From Nereida sp. MMG025 (GTDB lineage: Bacteria; Pseudomonadota; Alphaproteobacteria; Rhodobacterales; Rhodobacteraceae), in contig NZ_JAKFZN010000001.1 in NCBI RefSeq assembly GCF_021654165.1, positions 1,116,001 through 1,180,000 of the forward strand: DNA of 64,000 nt, given 5' to 3'. The notes below the pieces were generated by a model. That model worked only from the letters and a program-made list of their open reading frames with translations. It had not been told where the DNA came from and did not search any database. Made by a program: the position numbers and the translations under genes. Positions 1 to 8,074 of the stretch are shown in pieces. The stretch's first letter is position 1. Every line of letters begins with the position of its first letter.

Positions 1-424
1 GCAGGCCACGGACATATTTGGCTACCGGCTGACAAACGCGGACGGCAGCCGCAGCTTTGATGCCATTCTGGTGCGCCCGATCAAAAACGGGTTTGCCGCC
101 CAAATCGGCGGCGTCGCCACCAAAGAAGAGGCCGATGCACTGCGCGGGACCGAGCTTTATGCCAGCCGTGACCAGCTGCCCGACGCCGAAGAGGACGAGT
201 ATTATTATGCCGATCTGATCGGTCTGTCGGTGCTGGACACAGGCGGCACGGTTTTGGGCACCGTCAAGCAGGTGATGGACCACGGCGCGGGCGATTTGCT
301 TGAAGTGCAAGGCCCTGCATTGCGCGACACCGTGCTGGTGCCTTTCACCAAGGCGGTGGTGCCCACTGTTGATTTGGCGGGTGGGCGCTTGGTCGTTGAT
401 CCGCCAGAGGGTTTGTTCGACTAG
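1..424 (+). CDS. rimM: Ribosome maturation factor RimM (5' truncated by window)
   Basis: The reading frame is open from base 2, so the gene begins upstream of the window; 140 residues are visible of about 165-170 expected. RimM binds S19 and helps the 30S head domain mature. The visible part covers the end of the N-terminal beta-barrel ([20 protein letters not shown], then the [11 protein letters not shown] strand typical of the family) and the C-terminal PRC-like barrel ([11 protein letters not shown]..., ending in a VDPPEGLFD tail). It sits ahead of trmD, rplS and rpmE as in other alphaproteobacteria. Its TAG stop overlaps the TAG stop of the convergent phosphotransferase gene in the tetranucleotide CTAG. 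Confidence 0.93.
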   Translation, partial: QATDIFGYRLTNADGSRSFDAILVRPIKNGFAAQIGGVATKEEADALRGTELYASRDQLPDAEEDEYYYADLIGLSVLDTGGTVLGTVKQVMDHGAGDLLEVQGPALRDTVLVPFTKAVVPTVDLAGGRLVVDPPEGLFD

Positions 425-1371
425 CCCAACAGATGGGCTGCAATGCGTTGTAGCCCCGTCAAACGCCGCGATTGGCGCGGGCTGCGGGTGATGGCAGAGG
501 GGTCGATGCGGCCCCATCGTGTAAGCGCTTTTAGCAAGATATGCGGAAGGATTGACGGGTCCTGATCGTCGAGATGCGCAAAGAAAGCGGCGTGTTCAGA
601 GGCCGAGAGAACCGAGCCCACCTTGGGCTGATCTGTCCCATAGAGACTGGCGTAATCCACCAGAATATTCGCGATATCCAGTCCGATGGGCGCCGCCGCC
701 CGCGCGCGAAGATCAATGGCAACGGTTGTGTCTGGCGCAATCAGCATGTTGTGCAGGATCAAATCACCATGCGGTTGCCTGCGCGCCATTTGGACAGACG
801 GGCGTTGCTGGATCAGGCGGCTCGCCTTGAACGCGTAGTGATGCAGGTCATCCGCGGCAGGTGCAGGTTTGGTAGCCAGTTCGCCCAACTTGCCCAGAAT
901 GAAGCCTTTGCGCATGGGAACGACCTGTGGATCCTGCGCTGCGGCGTGCGCCGCGATCCAGCCCCCGAGGCGTGAGAGCAGCTCCAGCCGAGCTGCTTGG
1001 GACAGGTCGCGATCCAGCAACCAGTCCTCGGCATGGGGGGCCGCGACATCCCGCATCACGATCGCATGACGCGCCGCGTCGATATAGGGAATGTCGGGCG
1101 TCTGGAATTCAGGTGATCCCTTCAGCCGCACGCCCGCATCCTGAACGGCCTGTGCAGCGGTCAGCACCAGATCGGCATGCGGTCCGAACCCTTGCTTGTA
1201 GATCAGCCCCGCCCCTTGCAATCGCAACATCACATGCCGTTCGCGCGCAGCTGTTTTGACGTGAAATACCTCTGCCGAGATGCCTTCGGCTGAACGCCCC
1301 GAAGCGCATAGCACATCTGGCCATGCGGCCAATGCGGCTTTGGTCATCTGGCGTTCATTCATTGTCGTCAT
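421..1371 (-). CDS. Phosphotransferase, aminoglycoside/choline-kinase-like fold
   Basis: This 316-residue protein has the APH/choline-kinase catalytic signature: H201-x-D203-x4-N208 (HGDLILHN) followed by an aspartate at 220 (AIDLR) in the position of the metal-binding DFG-like residue. The N-terminal lobe is short and I could not place a clear nucleotide-binding lysine. The substrate is unknown; small-molecule kinases, macrolide kinases and fructosamine kinases share this fold. It is inserted antisense between rimM and trmD, where these two are usually adjacent. A second in-frame ATG at 1362 has a slightly better upstream GGA, so the start is uncertain by three codons. Confidence 0.7.
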   Translation of the reverse strand: MTTMNERQMTKAALAAWPDVLCASGRSAEGISAEVFHVKTAARERHVMLRLQGAGLIYKQGFGPHADLVLTAAQAVQDAGVRLKGSPEFQTPDIPYIDAARHAIVMRDVAAPHAEDWLLDRDLSQAARLELLSRLGGWIAAHAAAQDPQVVPMRKGFILGKLGELATKPAPAADDLHHYAFKASRLIQQRPSVQMARRQPHGDLILHNMLIAPDTTVAIDLRARAAAPIGLDIANILVDYASLYGTDQPKVGSVLSASEHAAFFAHLDDQDPSILPHILLKALTRWGRIDPSAITRSPRQSRRLTGLQRIAAHLLG

Positions 1372-1427
1372 CCATACAGCCCGCTATAGGATGACGCGCA
1401 AGTCACGACCGCTGCAAGGAGAAAGCG

Positions 1428-2231
1428 ATGTCAGAGGATCCCTCAGATCGGCCGATGAAAAGCATTGGACGCAAAAGCATCGCCCCAACGCTCAAACCAC
1501 GCGAGTTGATGACGGATCGTCCGCGACTGGCAAAAGCATGGGATGCGCGGGTCGTTACCCTTTTTCCACAGGCCTTCCCCGGTGTTTTGGGAGAAAGCCT
1601 GACGGGCAAAGCGCTCAAAGACGGGATCTGGCAGCTTGAAACGACAGATTTGCGCAGCTTCGGGATAGGCAAGCATAAAAACGTGGATGATACACCGTCG
1701 GGCGGCGGCGCGGGCATGGTCATGCGGGCTGACGTCGTGGGCAATGCGCTGGCCACGGCGCATCGCGGCGCGGCCCATCCGCTTATCTACCTCAGCCCGC
1801 GGGGGCGCCGCTTTGATCAGGGCATGGCGCGGGCACTGGCAAGCGAACGCGGCGTGACCTTGTTATGTGGTCGTTTTGAAGGTGTGGACGAACGCGTGAT
1901 CGAACGTTTCGGCATCGTCGAGGTAAGCCTTGGGGATTTTGTCCTGACAGGCGGAGAACTGGCCGCCCAAATGTTGCTGGATGCAACGGTCCGTTTGTTG
2001 CCTGGCGTTTTGGGCAATTCGGAAAGCGCCATTGAAGAAAGCTTTTCCAACGGTTTGCTGGAACATCCACAATACACCCGCCCCGCCGAATGGGAGGGCA
2101 TGGCCATTCCCGAGGTTTTGACCAGCGGCGACCACGGCAAAGTAGCCGCGTGGCGCCAAGCGCAATCAGAGCAGATCACCCAAGAGCGGCGCCCCGATTT
2201 GTGGCAGGCCTACACATCGCGATCCAAATGA
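1428..2231 (+). CDS. trmD: tRNA (guanine-N1-)-methyltransferase TrmD
   Basis: TrmD methylates G37 of tRNAs using S-adenosylmethionine, preventing +1 frameshifting. The trefoil-knot cofactor site is clear: YLSPRGR at 121-127, LLCGRFEGVDER at 145-156 and SLGDFVLTGGE at 167-177, with the early TPSGGGAGMV motif near 89-98. At 267 residues it carries about 27 extra N-terminal residues relative to the usual start (MTDRPRLAKAWDA, ATG at 1509). I kept 1428 because an AAGGAGAAAG Shine-Dalgarno lies immediately upstream, whereas 1509 has none. It belongs to the rimM-trmD-rplS-rpmE group. Confidence 0.95.
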   Translation: MSEDPSDRPMKSIGRKSIAPTLKPRELMTDRPRLAKAWDARVVTLFPQAFPGVLGESLTGKALKDGIWQLETTDLRSFGIGKHKNVDDTPSGGGAGMVMRADVVGNALATAHRGAAHPLIYLSPRGRRFDQGMARALASERGVTLLCGRFEGVDERVIERFGIVEVSLGDFVLTGGELAAQMLLDATVRLLPGVLGNSESAIEESFSNGLLEHPQYTRPAEWEGMAIPEVLTSGDHGKVAAWRQAQSEQITQERRPDLWQAYTSRSK

Positions 2232-2259
2232 GCGGCTGACGCCGCCAGACATGGGTTTG

Positions 2260-2321
2260 ATGAGGGGCGCTGCCCCTCAAACTCCAAGCCCTCTAATGAG
2301 GGGCGCTGCCCCTCAAACTCC
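2260..2321. repeat. Two tandem copies of a palindromic 26-bp element
   Basis: Two identical 26-base copies, at 2260-2285 and 2296-2321, are separated by 10 bases. Each contains the palindrome GAGGGGC-GCT-GCCCCTC, so each can fold into a short GC-rich hairpin with a 3-base loop. The second copy is followed at once by CCCGAGGTATTTTTGCCAAC and AATGAAG, a tail I recall as a common Rhodobacterales intergenic repeat. Lying just after the trmD stop, the elements may act as a transcript end or stabilising structure, but the long T run expected of an intrinsic terminator is only TTTTT after the second copy. Confidence 0.8.
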
Positions 2322-2357
2322 CCGAGGTATTTTTGCCAACAATGAAGGGGAAAGGGC

Positions 2358-2386
2358 TTGTTTTTGGGGGGTGTTGGGACTATACG
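2358..2386 (+). promoter_or_regulatory. Candidate sigma-70 promoter for rplS-rpmE
   Basis: A TTGTTT hexamer (2358-2363), a 17-base spacer and TATACG (2381-2386) lie about 235 bases upstream of rplS. Both boxes are imperfect. The remaining intergenic stretch, roughly 2390-2600, holds no gene I can support and would form a long leader for rplS. Confidence 0.3.
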
Positions 2387-2619
2387 GCGCAGGTCTGACC
2401 ATGCGAATGGATTCGGGCACGCTGTGTTTTGAGGATTGATACTTACACCTGTGATTTGCTTTGGATCATGGGGACATCAAAATCAAGAAAGCAGCGAACA
2501 AGGAATAGTGGCGTGATCTCTGGCGGGCGCATCTGCGGACCCGGTAAAAGACCAAGAGCTCTGACGGATACGACAGACCATCGCGGGACAACCGTGAGCA
2601 ATCATAGGAGACGCATCAG

Positions 2620-2994
2620 ATGAACCTGATCGCAGAATTGGAAGCGGAACAGATCGCTTCGCTTGGGAAAGAGCTTCCCGACTTCAAGGCGGGTGATACC
2701 ATCCGCGTTGGTTATAAAGTGACCGAAGGCTCGCGCAGCCGTGTGCAGAACTACGAAGGCGTCTGCATCGCGCGCAAAAACGGCGAAGGTATCGCCGGTT
2801 CGTTCACTGTTCGTAAAATTTCGTTTGGCGAAGGTGTGGAGCGTGTGTTCCCGCTGCATTCGACAAACATCGACAGCATCACTGTTGTCCGCCGCGGTCG
2901 TGTCCGTCGCGCCAAGCTGTATTACCTGCGCGAGCGTCGCGGTAAATCGGCCCGTATCGCCGAGCAGACAAACTACCGTCCAAAGAAATCGTAA
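2620..2994 (+). CDS. rplS: 50S ribosomal protein L19
   Basis: L19 sits at the 30S-50S interface. The 124-residue product has the family body: [20 protein letters not shown], then the [20 protein letters not shown] strand pair, the [20 protein letters not shown] core and the basic [21 protein letters not shown] region. AGGAGACGC precedes the ATG. Directly followed by rpmE after 12 bases, forming a two-gene ribosomal unit downstream of trmD. Confidence 0.97.
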   Translation: MNLIAELEAEQIASLGKELPDFKAGDTIRVGYKVTEGSRSRVQNYEGVCIARKNGEGIAGSFTVRKISFGEGVERVFPLHSTNIDSITVVRRGRVRRAKLYYLRERRGKSARIAEQTNYRPKKS

Positions 2995-3006
2995 GGAGCG
3001 GATGAC

Positions 3007-3228
3007 ATGAAAAAAGATACGCACCCTGATTACCACATCATCAACGTCAAAATGACCAATGGTGACATCGTGGAAATGAAATCGACATATGGCGCCGAAG
3101 GCGATCAGCTGTCGCTGGATATCGACCCATCCGCGCACCCTGCGTGGACCGGCGGTAACACCAAGCTGATGGATACTGGCGGCCGTGTTTCGAAGTTCAA
3201 AAACAAATACGCAGGTCTGGGCTTCTAA
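3007..3228 (+). CDS. rpmE: 50S ribosomal protein L31
   Basis: The 73-residue product matches L31 of the alphaproteobacterial type: [20 protein letters not shown], with [20 protein letters not shown] near the C-terminus. It lacks the zinc-binding CxxC found in the C+ paralogues, so it is a zinc-independent (C-) L31. It follows rplS with AAGGAGCGG upstream of the start and is ended by a strong intrinsic terminator. Confidence 0.96.
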   Translation: MKKDTHPDYHIINVKMTNGDIVEMKSTYGAEGDQLSLDIDPSAHPAWTGGNTKLMDTGGRVSKFKNKYAGLGF

Positions 3229-3250
3229 AGCACCCGACCTTAGGTATTCC

Positions 3251-3285
3251 AAAAGCCGTCCCGAATGTGGGGCGGCTTTTTCTTT
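3251..3285 (+). terminator. Intrinsic terminator after rpmE
   Basis: AAAAGCCGTCCC pairs with GGGGCGGCTTTT around a short loop (one G-T pair), and the 3' arm runs into TTTTTC. It lies 22 bases after the rpmE stop and ends the rplS-rpmE transcript. Confidence 0.85.
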
Positions 3286-3405
3286 GCGCTGGTCGCGGCC
3301 CAGAAAACCGGCTTTCCGCGTGAGTTGCGCTTCCCATCTTGCGCGCCCCCACATATAGTTGCGACAACGCCGCAGGACGGTGACGAGGGACCAAAGGGGC
3401 AGTCG

Positions 3406-4215
3406 ATGGCGCATATTATTGTCGTTGGAAACGAAAAAGGCGGTGCGGGAAAATCTACCGTTTCAATGCATGTCGCCACAGCTTTGGCGCGCATGGGCAA
3501 GACGGTGGCTTGCCTTGATCTGGATTTGCGTCAAAAAACGCTTGGGCGGTATACATCAAACCGCGCGACTTTTTTGAAAAAGGAAGGCATTGACCTGCCG
3601 TCGCCGCAATATCACGAATTGCCCGAGATCGACGCGGCAGATGTCAAGCAAGGCGAGAATATCTATGACTTGCGCCTGTCGGCGGCGATTGCTGCGGTTG
3701 AAAGCAAGAGCGATTTTATCTTGATTGACTGTCCCGGTTCACACACGCGGCTGAGCCAGGTGGCCCATTCGCTGGCAGACACGTTGATCACCCCTTTGAA
3801 CGACAGCTTCATCGATTTCGACCTGCTGGCCCATGTGGACAGCGACGGCACGCGCATCCTGGGGCCATCAGTCTATTCAGAAATGGTATGGCAGGCGCGG
3901 CAGCTGCGTGCACAGGCGGGTCTAAGCCCGATTGATTGGATTGTGGTGCGCAACCGCATGGGCGCGCAAAACATGGTGAACAAAAAGAAGATGCAGGCCG
4001 CGATCGAGATGCTTGCCAAACGCATCGGCTTTCGCACGGCTTCGGGCTTTAATGAGCGTGTCATTTTCCGCGAGTTGTTTCCACGCGGTCTGACCCTGCT
4101 TGATCTGCGCGACATTGGCGTAAAGGGCATGAACATTTCAAACGTGGCGGCGCGCAACGAGCTGCGTGAATTGATAAAGGCGCTCAATTTGCCAGACGTT
4201 GAAATCAACTTCTAA
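3406..4215 (+). CDS. mipZ: Division-plane positioning ATPase MipZ
   Basis: MipZ is a ParA-family ATPase that forms a bipolar gradient from the ParB-bound origins and inhibits FtsZ assembly away from midcell. The 269-residue product has the deviant Walker A EKGGAGKST (residues 10-18), a DLDLRQKTLGRY switch, FILIDCPG as Walker B and the MipZ-typical LITPLNDSFIDFDLL and FRELFPRGLTLLDL segments. The frame is open further upstream, but that part overlaps the rpmE terminator; ATG 3406 gives the normal MipZ N-terminus MAHIIVVGNEKGG. Confidence 0.95.
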   Translation: MAHIIVVGNEKGGAGKSTVSMHVATALARMGKTVACLDLDLRQKTLGRYTSNRATFLKKEGIDLPSPQYHELPEIDAADVKQGENIYDLRLSAAIAAVESKSDFILIDCPGSHTRLSQVAHSLADTLITPLNDSFIDFDLLAHVDSDGTRILGPSVYSEMVWQARQLRAQAGLSPIDWIVVRNRMGAQNMVNKKKMQAAIEMLAKRIGFRTASGFNERVIFRELFPRGLTLLDLRDIGVKGMNISNVAARNELRELIKALNLPDVEINF

Positions 4216-4218
4216 GCC

Positions 4219-5055
4219 ATGTCTATCGATCTGGATCATCTACGCACATGGGTCGGCAAGACCGAAACACGCGATGATCTGATCCACCCGTTCCCCGCAA
4301 ACGCCATGGCGGCGACATTGGACCGTGAGCGGCAGTTTGAAAATGGCGACCCGCTGCCGCCGCTTTGGCATTGGTTGCATTTCCTACCTGTCTTTACCCT
4401 TAAAGACGCAGGCCATGATGGGCATGCGGCGTTGGGCGGCTTCTTACCGCCTGTTCCGTTGCCGCGGCGCATGTGGGCGGGCGGGCGATTGTCGTGGCAT
4501 CGTCCTATTCATATCGGGCAGGTCCACCGAAAAATATCAAAGGTGCTGTCGGTCGAACACAAACAGGGGCGCAGTGGCGATCTGGTTTTCGTGACGGTAC
4601 GCCATCAGATATATTCAGGCGATGAACGCTGCCTGAGCGAAGAGCATGACATCGTCTACCGCGCGCAAGAGATATCGGCCGCACAGCCGCCGTTGGCCCC
4701 GACAGATGGCGAACTTATCAGGCACGTTAACCCCGACCCCGTTTTGTTGTTTCGCTATTCCGCCCTTACCTTCAACGGGCACCGCATTCATTATGATCAC
4801 CCTTTTGCAACGACACGCGAAGGATACGGTGGGTTGATTGTGCATGGCCCTTTGCTAGCCAGCTATCTGTGCGGCGCCATTGCACAGAAATGGCCCACCA
4901 AACAGCTGGCGCGATTTGCATTCAAAGCGAAAGCACCTGTCTTTGACACAATGGGTTTTGACGTCTGCCTGCGCGGCAATGGCGATAACGCGGACCTATG
5001 GATCACGCGCGATGATGGTGTTCTGGCGATGGAGGCAGAGGCCACCCTCGCCTGA
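4219..5055 (+). CDS. MaoC/HTD2-like acyl-CoA hydratase (mesaconyl-CoA hydratase-like)
   Basis: This 278-residue double hot-dog protein resembles the FAS1-like dehydratase/mesaconyl-C4-CoA hydratase group. The N-terminal half carries the WHWLHFLPVF and GGFLPPVPLPRRMWAGG segments typical of that family; the C-terminal hot-dog has RYSALTFNGHRIHYDHPFAT and GLIVHGPLLA, with the His/Asp pair expected at the hydratase site. Substrate assignment (mesaconyl-C4-CoA, itaconyl-CoA or 3-methylfumaryl-CoA) cannot be settled from sequence alone. It starts 3 bases after mipZ and may be co-transcribed with it by chance rather than function. Confidence 0.8.
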   Translation: MSIDLDHLRTWVGKTETRDDLIHPFPANAMAATLDRERQFENGDPLPPLWHWLHFLPVFTLKDAGHDGHAALGGFLPPVPLPRRMWAGGRLSWHRPIHIGQVHRKISKVLSVEHKQGRSGDLVFVTVRHQIYSGDERCLSEEHDIVYRAQEISAAQPPLAPTDGELIRHVNPDPVLLFRYSALTFNGHRIHYDHPFATTREGYGGLIVHGPLLASYLCGAIAQKWPTKQLARFAFKAKAPVFDTMGFDVCLRGNGDNADLWITRDDGVLAMEAEATLA

Positions 5056-5057
5056 TG

Positions 5058-7493
5058 TTATCCGCGCGGCAGCGTCATCTGCGGGTCATAGGCGCAATCG
5101 TCGGCGACAACCGCCTCTATCTTATCGCCTAACAGATCAAGGGTGACAGCATTGCCCTTTTCGGCCAGCTGAGGATCGATGAAGGCGTAAGCGATATTTA
5201 ACCCTGTCCGATGCCCCCAATCGCCCGATGAGACCGTGCCAACCACTGTGTCGCCCATCATCACCGAAGCACCACCGTGGGCGGGCCGGTCGGTATTGGC
5301 AAGATGCAAGGCGACGCGCCGTTTGGACGGCCCCGCGGCATGGCGTTTCTCCAATGCGGACTTGCCGACAAAGGCGGGTTGGTCCAGTTTTACAAATCGG
5401 TCCAGCCCTGTCTCGAAAGGGTCAAATTCGGTCAGGATATCGGCTTTCCAGTGCAGGAACCCCTTTTCCATCCGCATGGAGTCAACCGCGCGGCTGCCAA
5501 AGAGCGTCAAGCCGTGGGGTTGCCCTGCGGTGCGAATGGCAAGGTAGGCGGCGTAAAGCTGCGCATTCGGGATATGGATTTCATAGGCCAATTCACCCGA
5601 AAAGCTGACAGCCATGACCACCGCGGGGGAGATCCCGATGAAACATTCGCGCACCGACAGCCATGGAAACGCGGACGCCGACCAATCGCCGCGGGACACA
5701 GCCGACAAGACATCGCGGGCTTTGGGGCCAGCAAGAACCAAAATAGTGTGGTCATTGGTCAGCGATGTGATCTGGACGTCATCGTCCGATGTGACATTGG
5801 ATTGCAGCCAGTCCATATCATGACATTCCGAGGCCGCGGCTGATCCATACCAAATGCGATCCGGGCCGCGATCGCTGGCAGGCAGGTTGGCAAATGTCGC
5901 CTCAGCCTTAACCATACCATGGTGGTTCAAAAGATACCCCAAGCCAACGCGCCCCGACTTTTCGGGCACCGTTCCACAGCACATGCGGTCAAGGAACGCG
6001 TGTGCATCTGCGCCCGTAATCTCCAACCTGTTAAATCCGTTCACCTCGGTCAGGCCAACACGTGTTTGCACGGCAGCGACTTCTGCGGCGACCACATCAT
6101 GCACCTCATTGAACCTGAAGCTATGTGTCTCGGTGAAATCAGGGGAGGGTCGGAAATAATCCGCGCGCTCCCACCCGTTCACGACCGCAAATTCTGCGCC
6201 TTCGGCCGCCAGAACGGGTGTAAGGGGCGTGGTTTTGGCGGGCCGTCCTGCGGGGCGATGTTCGTGGGGGAAGTGAAAACGGAATTCGTTTTGATAATCT
6301 TCAATCGCTTTTAGCGCCGTCAGTTCGACGTTGGCGTGTCCTGTAAAGCGGCGTGGATCAAGGGGCCATGTATCGTAGCACGCCTCGCCATGAACGATTT
6401 GTTGGGCCAAAAGCCAACCGTGCCCTCCCCCTTCACCAAGACCCGCGCGCAGACCAATGATGCAAAACGCATTGCGCTTGCCAGGGATTGGCCCAACCAA
6501 CGGTGCCCCATCAATGGTATAGGTGATGGGGCCGTTGACGATGGTCTTGATACCTGCGTCCATCAATGCAGGCATCCGTTCAAACGCACCTTCCAGCACA
6601 TCTGTCACGCGGTCCAGATCGTCGGGGCAAAGAGCGTTGGTGAATTTCGGGTCAATCCCGTCCATCCCCCAGGTGCGGCAGTCCTGTTCGTAAAATCCAA
6701 GCAGGAGCCCGTTTTTTTCCTGACGGCAATAGTAGTCACTGATGGGGCAGCGAAGCAGCGGCATGCGGTGGCCTGCGTCAGCAATCGCAGGAATATCTTC
6801 TGTCACAAAATACTGGTGTTCCATCGACGCTACGGGGTGATGCACACCCATCATGGCGCCGACCTCGTTCACACGGTATCCACAGGCATTGACCACGATG
6901 TCAGCCGCTATTTCGCCCTTGGGCGTGGTGACGATCCATGTGTCGTCCGCCAACTGACGCAGGCCCGTGACGGGTGTGTTGCGATGCACCTCGGCACCTG
7001 CCTTGCGCGCACGACGCGCCAAAGCCTGACACAGGCTTGCAGGATCAATATCGCCATCCATCGGATCCCAAAGACCGCCAATCAGATTATCGGTCGAAAT
7101 CAGGGGATGGCGACGCTCACATTCCGCCGCATCAATCACTTCGAAATGCACATCCATGCCGCGTGCCATGCTGGCAAAGTGGCGATACCCGTCCATCTGC
7201 GCTTCGGTGTTGGCCAATCTGATGCCACCATCGCCATGGTTGTAGCTGACGGGATAATCGGGGTCGTCTCGCAGCTCTTGGTACAGGTTGATCGAATGGG
7301 TTTTGAGCCCAACCATCGTCTGGTTCGCGCCGAAGTTTGTCACCTGCGCCGCCGAATGCCACGTGGTGCCCGAGGTCAGCTCATCACGCTCAAGCAGCAT
7401 GACATCGCTCCAGCCCTCTTGCGTCAAATGATAGAGCGTCGAGCAGCCTGCAATGCCGCCGCCAATCACAACAACTTTGGCCCGCGTTTTCAT
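5058..7493 (-). CDS. Dimethylglycine/sarcosine dehydrogenase-like FAD and GcvT fusion protein
   Basis: The 811-residue protein joins an N-terminal DAO-type FAD domain (VVIGGGIAGCSTLYHL at 8-23; the SGTTWHSA histidine near 47 is where DMGDH links FAD covalently), a short linker domain, and a C-terminal aminomethyltransferase (GCV_T plus barrel) region from about 430 onward that binds tetrahydrofolate. Such fusions oxidatively demethylate dimethylglycine, sarcosine or related N-methyl amines and pass the one-carbon unit to folate, as in betaine breakdown in marine roseobacters. The true substrate is not shown by the sequence. It is a single gene divergent from acs across a 581-base gap. Confidence 0.85.
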   Translation of the reverse strand: MKTRAKVVVIGGGIAGCSTLYHLTQEGWSDVMLLERDELTSGTTWHSAAQVTNFGANQTMVGLKTHSINLYQELRDDPDYPVSYNHGDGGIRLANTEAQMDGYRHFASMARGMDVHFEVIDAAECERRHPLISTDNLIGGLWDPMDGDIDPASLCQALARRARKAGAEVHRNTPVTGLRQLADDTWIVTTPKGEIAADIVVNACGYRVNEVGAMMGVHHPVASMEHQYFVTEDIPAIADAGHRMPLLRCPISDYYCRQEKNGLLLGFYEQDCRTWGMDGIDPKFTNALCPDDLDRVTDVLEGAFERMPALMDAGIKTIVNGPITYTIDGAPLVGPIPGKRNAFCIIGLRAGLGEGGGHGWLLAQQIVHGEACYDTWPLDPRRFTGHANVELTALKAIEDYQNEFRFHFPHEHRPAGRPAKTTPLTPVLAAEGAEFAVVNGWERADYFRPSPDFTETHSFRFNEVHDVVAAEVAAVQTRVGLTEVNGFNRLEITGADAHAFLDRMCCGTVPEKSGRVGLGYLLNHHGMVKAEATFANLPASDRGPDRIWYGSAAASECHDMDWLQSNVTSDDDVQITSLTNDHTILVLAGPKARDVLSAVSRGDWSASAFPWLSVRECFIGISPAVVMAVSFSGELAYEIHIPNAQLYAAYLAIRTAGQPHGLTLFGSRAVDSMRMEKGFLHWKADILTEFDPFETGLDRFVKLDQPAFVGKSALEKRHAAGPSKRRVALHLANTDRPAHGGASVMMGDTVVGTVSSGDWGHRTGLNIAYAFIDPQLAEKGNAVTLDLLGDKIEAVVADDCAYDPQMTLPRG

Positions 7494-7567
7494 GTGAGCT
7501 TCCTTCTACCACCTGCGGGGTCTTTGTGCCGTTCGAGGGCCAGCCCATTCAAGCACGAAGACACATC

Positions 7568-7604
7568 TTCAGAAAAATCCAATTACAGCTTCCGCTTTTC
7601 TGAA
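7568..7604 (-). promoter_or_regulatory. Inverted repeat upstream of the DMGDH-like gene
   Basis: A perfect 9-base inverted repeat, TTCAGAAAA (7568-7576) and TTTTCTGAA (7596-7604), is centred about 93 bases upstream of the start at 7493. The 19-base spacing suits either a dimeric regulator site or a leader hairpin. The 581-base gap between this gene and acs (7494-8074) is otherwise AT-richer than the flanks and holds no coding region I can support; its ORF-like stretch near 7730-7920 has no recognisable product. Confidence 0.35.
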
Positions 7605-7943
7605 CGCCACACCCATGTCTTGCGCTGTCCTGCGGGGATTTGATGACCCATCGGCCAGACGTGCAGAATCCGAAGGTTCCAAGCGCGTTTACTACCGTTT
7701 GCGATGAGGCGACTCGACTGCGTGAACTTTGATGTTTTCAACGGCCGCGACAGGTTATTTCGTTACGTGGTCAATTTGCCACATATTAGAACCCTGCGGA
7801 AAACGGCCGCATATCAATCTTTGGGCGATATATTCAAAAATCCTAGTAAACCTGCAACGCGTTGAAGTTACAGGGGTTTGGCAGTTTGACGCAGCCTATC
7901 TTTACATTTTCAAAGCCAACTGAAAATTATTTTACTGAAAACT

Positions 7944-7970
7944 TGTTTGTTAACATGCGGTTACTAAACA
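7944..7970 (+). promoter_or_regulatory. Imperfect inverted repeat upstream of acs
   Basis: TGTTTGTTAA (7944-7953) and TTACTAAACA (7961-7970) match as an inverted repeat at 8 of 10 positions around a 7-base centre, about 105-130 bases before acs. It could be an operator; no regulator gene is adjacent. Confidence 0.3.
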
Positions 7971-8004
7971 GGCGCGTCAGTATACCGTAGAACACTTTAC
8001 AAGC

Positions 8005-8048
8005 GGGGGCATGTTGATTGGTATAGTTGTTTTCATTTGTATGCCCCC
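8005..8048 (+). promoter_or_regulatory. Inverted repeat in the acs leader
   Basis: GGGGGCAT (8005-8012) and ATGCCCCC (8041-8048) form a perfect 8-base GC-rich stem around 28 bases, ending 17 bases before the AGGAGGAAA ribosome-binding site of acs. It may be a leader hairpin or a protein site. Confidence 0.4.
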
Positions 8049-8074
8049 TCCGAAGCATTCTCTAGGAGGAAAGC

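Noticed and set aside
2602-3414. Minus-strand open frame of 270 codons opposite rplS and rpmE
   Set aside because: Covers two certain ribosomal protein genes and the terminator; no domain.
6336-7643. Plus-strand open frame of 435 codons across the DMGDH-like gene
   Set aside because: It is antisense to a protein with clear FAD and GcvT motifs, has cysteine/histidine-rich low-information sequence and no ribosome site.
7729-7923. Possible small gene in the 581-base gap before acs
   Set aside because: No ribosome site, no recognisable product, composition like intergenic AT-rich DNA.
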